Source: Acetobacteraceae bacterium
GTDB lineage: Bacteria > Pseudomonadota > Alphaproteobacteria > Acetobacterales > Acetobacteraceae
Assembly: GCA_003164305.1 (NCBI GenBank)
Contig: PLSZ01000505.1
Coordinates: 660-6,480, forward strand
DNA length: 5,821 nucleotides
Direction of reading: 5' to 3'
This document shows, piece after piece, positions 4,921 to 5,821 of this stretch. Within the stretch, counting starts at the first letter, position 1. Every line of letters begins with the position of its first letter. A program made the position numbers and the translations under genes. The notes below the pieces were generated by a model. It was not told the origin of the DNA, ran no database searches, and was given only the letters and a program-made list of their open reading frames with translations.

Positions 4921-5821
4921 GCCGGATCCGACAACGGCCGGTTGGCCCGCGCCACGATCGCGTCGAACAACACCTGAGCCCCCGCCGCCGCTTCCTCGGG
5001 TTCGATGCTTTCGGCCTCGTTATGCGACAGACCGTCCTTGCACGGGGTGAAAATCATCGCCGTCGGAATGTGGCGCGCGACATATACCGCGTCATGTCCC
5101 GCGCCCGAAACGATTTCCCGGGTCGAATAGCCGGCGCGCGCGGCGCCCTGTCGCACCAGTTCGATGCAGGACGGGTCGAAGGGTTGCGCCGGAATGCGGA
5201 ACAACGTCGTCAGTTCCAGCTTTACGCCGCAATCGCGCGCGATGAACTGCGCCTCGCGCGGGAATTGCGCGTCCAGCCGGTCGACCTCGGCCTCATCCGG
5301 ATGGCGGAATTCGACGGAGAACCGAACCTCTCCCGGAATGACGTTGCGGCTGTTCGGCGACACCAGCAATTGGCCCACGGTGCCGCGGCCGTCATCGCCC
5401 CGCGCGCGCATCATCTTGTCCACCAGGTCGATGATCCGCGCCGCGCACACCAGCGCGTCCTTGCGCGCCGACGGCGGAGTCGTCCCCGCGTGACTGTCCT
5501 GTCCCACCGTCACCGCGTCGTACCAAACCTGCGCCTGGGCACCGGTCACGATACCGATTTCCTTGCTCTCGCGCTCCAGGATCGGACCCTGCTCGATGTG
5601 CAGTTCGAAATAGGCGTCGGCCGGGAAATGCCGCGCCGGCTCCGGCCCGCGATAGCCGATCTGGTCGATCGCTTCGGCCACCGTGACGCCGTCGGTGTCC
5701 TTCAGCGCCAGCACGTGGTCCTCGGGATAAACCCCAGCCCAGACGCCGGACCCCGCCAGGCTGTGACCGAAGCGGGCGCCCTCTTCATCGGTCCAATTGA
5801 CCAGTTCGACCGGCGCCTCGG
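4917..5821 (-). CDS. Zn-dependent amidohydrolase, hydantoinase/carbamoylase family (5' part off-window)
   Basis: The last 300 residues of an M20-type metallo-amidohydrolase. The family is roughly 410 residues, so about 110 N-terminal residues lie beyond the right edge. The frame is open to base 5821; a GTG at 5714 is internal, because family sequence continues upstream of it. Visible landmarks, numbered from the first complete codon: NWTDEEGARF (8-17), with the metal/catalytic Glu pair; HIEQGP (74-79), with a metal-binding His; DSHAGTTP (108-115) in the dimerisation domain; SRNVIPG (157-163); GAGHDA (239-244), substrate-binding; and GLSHNEAE (263-270), with the C-terminal metal His. Members hydrolyse N-carbamoyl amides (N-carbamoyl-L-amino acids, beta-ureidopropionate, allantoate), releasing CO2 and ammonia. 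The sequence alone does not separate these activities. The protein is probably cytoplasmic and dimeric. The upstream neighbour, not visible here, could settle the pathway, for example a hydantoinase/dihydropyrimidinase or a transporter. Confidence 0.93.
   Translation of the reverse strand, partial: EAPVELVNWTDEEGARFGHSLAGSGVWAGVYPEDHVLALKDTDGVTVAEAIDQIGYRGPEPARHFPADAYFELHIEQGPILERESKEIGIVTGAQAQVWYDAVTVGQDSHAGTTPPSARKDALVCAARIIDLVDKMMRARGDDGRGTVGQLLVSPNSRNVIPGEVRFSVEFRHPDEAEVDRLDAQFPREAQFIARDCGVKLELTTLFRIPAQPFDPSCIELVRQGAARAGYSTREIVSGAGHDAVYVARHIPTAMIFTPCKDGLSHNEAESIEPEEAAAGAQVLFDAIVARANRPLSDPA

Noticed and set aside
3856..4977. 373-codon plus-strand open frame opposite the P450 gene
   Set aside because: Arg/Gln-rich low-information translation, antisense to a P450 with all catalytic motifs. 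It is a shadow frame.

Overview
The window looks like chromosomal DNA of a GC-rich Gram-negative bacterium, most likely an alphaproteobacterium. I would guess the Rhodospirillales/Acetobacterales from the style of the TPR-glycosyltransferase and P450 proteins; this is inference, because no rRNA or other marker gene is present. All four protein-coding genes lie on the minus strand and are transcribed from the right edge toward the left.

Layout in transcription order: (1) 5821-4917, a 5'-truncated M20-type Zn-dependent amidohydrolase of the hydantoinase/carbamoylase family (N-carbamoyl-L-amino-acid hydrolase / beta-ureidopropionase / allantoate amidohydrolase group); (2) 4917-3703, a complete class-I-type bacterial cytochrome P450 whose start overlaps the hydrolase stop; (3) 3661-2102, a complete MurJ (MviN) lipid II flippase, 41 bases after the P450; (4) 2105-267, a protein with ten TPR units followed by a GT9-like (heptosyltransferase-like) glycosyltransferase domain, starting inside the murJ stop codon (ATGA overlap). 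The tight packing suggests one transcript with translational coupling at two junctions. It joins two functional themes: small-molecule turnover (amidohydrolase and P450) and cell-envelope or glycan assembly (MurJ and TPR-GT9). How, or whether, these themes connect cannot be decided from the window.

The left 266 bases carry no convincing protein gene. Bases 1-32 fold into a structure that strongly resembles domain V of a bacterial group II intron on the plus strand, followed by a plausible domain VI to about base 63. The window therefore seems to begin inside the 3' end of a group II retroelement whose body and reverse transcriptase would lie further left. Between it and the TPR-GT9 stop are about 200 bases with small hairpins and an AT-richer patch, but no clear intrinsic terminator.

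The long plus-strand open frames opposite these genes are shadows of GC-rich coding sequence and are not annotated.
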